Under the pieces are notes generated by a model that did not search any database, had not been told where the DNA came from, and was given only the letters and a program-made list of their open reading frames with translations. 64,000 nt of DNA from Murimonas intestini. GTDB lineage: Bacteria; Bacillota; Clostridia; Lachnospirales; Lachnospiraceae. The position numbers and the translations under genes were made by a program. Shown one piece after another: positions 63,359 through 64,000 of the stretch; the stretch's first letter is position 1, and the number at the start of each line of letters is the position of its first letter. The stretch lies in the NCBI GenBank assembly GCA_003148945.1, contig QGGY01000004.1, forward strand, positions 1-64,000, written 5' to 3'.

Positions 63359-64000
63359 TTAGGATATAAAACTTTTCTCTATTACATTCCCGAGACTCTT
63401 TTCAATATTAAACAAATCCAGGAACTGTACTCTTATGTCTGCACCGTCCCCGGATTTATACATGATCTGCCTGTCCGGAACAGCTAAATCAGTCAGTGGG
63501 TAAAGTACTGTCACATTCCGGGCATTATACTTTTTCTGGTATGCATACATCTGGTACATATCGCTCTGTGATATTCCATAATTGGCCTTGTTCTCTGAGA
63601 GCAGCTTCCACTTTGTATCCATAATAAAAACTGCATTATCTTCCTTTCGCTTTACTGCAATGTCTGGTTTTATAAGAAATTTCTTACCTGGTTCATCAAA
63701 TAAATAACATGACTTATCCTGTACCGATACAATGTAATCTGCAGTGCCTAATGCCTTCTTTAATTTAGACGCAGCATAACTTTCAAACAATCTCTCCATT
63801 GGAAATAATAATGCCGCGGCTATCTCTGAACCGGAAAATGAGGTGAAGCTCTTTCCCGTCAAAAATACACGGCACCACAATAATGCAGTTTGGTAATCAG
63901 CCATATTTCTGCCGGGAATAAACTTTGAAAAGTCACCTTCATGATCCAAAGATACATCTACATCACAAAACTCGTTTAATAAAGTCTTTATACTGCTTTT
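63359..64000 (-). CDS. McrC-like restriction endonuclease subunit, partial (N terminus beyond the window)
   Basis: At least 213 residues, open to the right edge of the window with no start needed at 63949. LFPMERLFESYAASKL, then IKPDIAVKR and FIMDTKWK form the PD-(D/E)XK active site (Asp, then Asp-x-Lys) of McrC/LlaJI-type proteins. SQSDMYQMYAYQKKY is also typical. McrC pairs with the McrB GTPase to cut modified DNA; mcrB would lie to the right. Next to the CRISPR and helicase genes it suggests a defence region. Confidence 0.82.
   Translation of the reverse strand, partial: KSSIKTLLNEFCDVDVSLDHEGDFSKFIPGRNMADYQTALLWCRVFLTGKSFTSFSGSEIAAALLFPMERLFESYAASKLKKALGTADYIVSVQDKSCYLFDEPGKKFLIKPDIAVKRKEDNAVFIMDTKWKLLSENKANYGISQSDMYQMYAYQKKYNARNVTVLYPLTDLAVPDRQIMYKSGDGADIRVQFLDLFNIEKSLGNVIEKSFIS

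Overview
The window looks like chromosome from a gut-type clostridium, most likely a Lachnospiraceae relative. The basis is strong AGGAGG-type ribosome sites on nearly every gene, lipoprotein signal peptides, AraC/YesM/YesN-style regulators, many carbohydrate ABC importers with glycoside hydrolases, and a two-subunit LacL/LacM beta-galactosidase. No rRNA, tRNA, phage or insertion-sequence genes were found. Most genes lie on the minus strand.

Layout. 0.1-9.7 kb holds separate metabolic and regulatory genes: an old-yellow-enzyme type reductase with a tandem-HTH AraC regulator, two YjbR proteins, a secreted tyrosine phosphatase, a Gfo/Idh/MocA oxidoreductase, a MerR regulator and a secreted GH25 lysozyme with three LysM repeats. 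9.7-12.2 kb holds pdxST (vitamin B6) and a RelA/SpoT-domain protein. 12.2-25.6 kb is one ten-gene minus-strand operon. It begins with a sugar ABC importer and GH36 alpha-galactosidase, continues through two mutarotase-like/TPR proteins and M81 and M24 family proteins, and ends in two bacterial microcompartment (BMC) shell genes. A divergent AraC gene sits at its head. 27-38.7 kb is a second carbohydrate block (two binding proteins, two permeases, GH29 alpha-L-fucosidase, YesM/YesN two-component system, a Gfo/Idh/MocA oxidoreductase and an acyltransferase). 39-48.4 kb holds a DUF305 protein, an iron alcohol dehydrogenase, an HxlR regulator, a sugar acetyltransferase, an AraC regulator, lacLM and a YyaL-type thioredoxin-fold protein.

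48.6-59.8 kb is a type III CRISPR-Cas locus. A short array (six good repeats plus one degenerate terminal repeat) is followed by a seven-gene cas-type operon headed by an eighth, zinc-finger gene. The proteins match the III-D variant (III-Dv, as known from Synechocystis): Cas7-insertion, Csx19, Cas7-2x, a Cas7-Cas5-Cas11 fusion, Cas10 without an HD domain, and Cas6. Between cas6 and cas10 lies a DUF6602-like PD-(D/E)XK-type nuclease candidate. At the operon head lies a zinc-finger protein of the pRiA4b ORF-3/IS1096-passenger family. No cas1 or cas2 is present. This is the best candidate for an undescribed system. 60-64 kb has a HelD-like helicase with an unexpected C-terminal beta-rich domain resembling the N-terminal domain of GH31 enzymes, a candidate small RNA on the plus strand, and an McrC-like restriction protein cut by the window edge. 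Together these suggest a defence neighbourhood.

Two repeat themes recur. One is a 27-bp dyad (GTAACTGT-N11-ACAGTTAC) found at least five times, mostly 40-120 bp upstream of start codons. The other is a set of intercistronic hairpins just after substrate-binding-protein genes. Function calls rest on motif recognition by eye; no database search was run.
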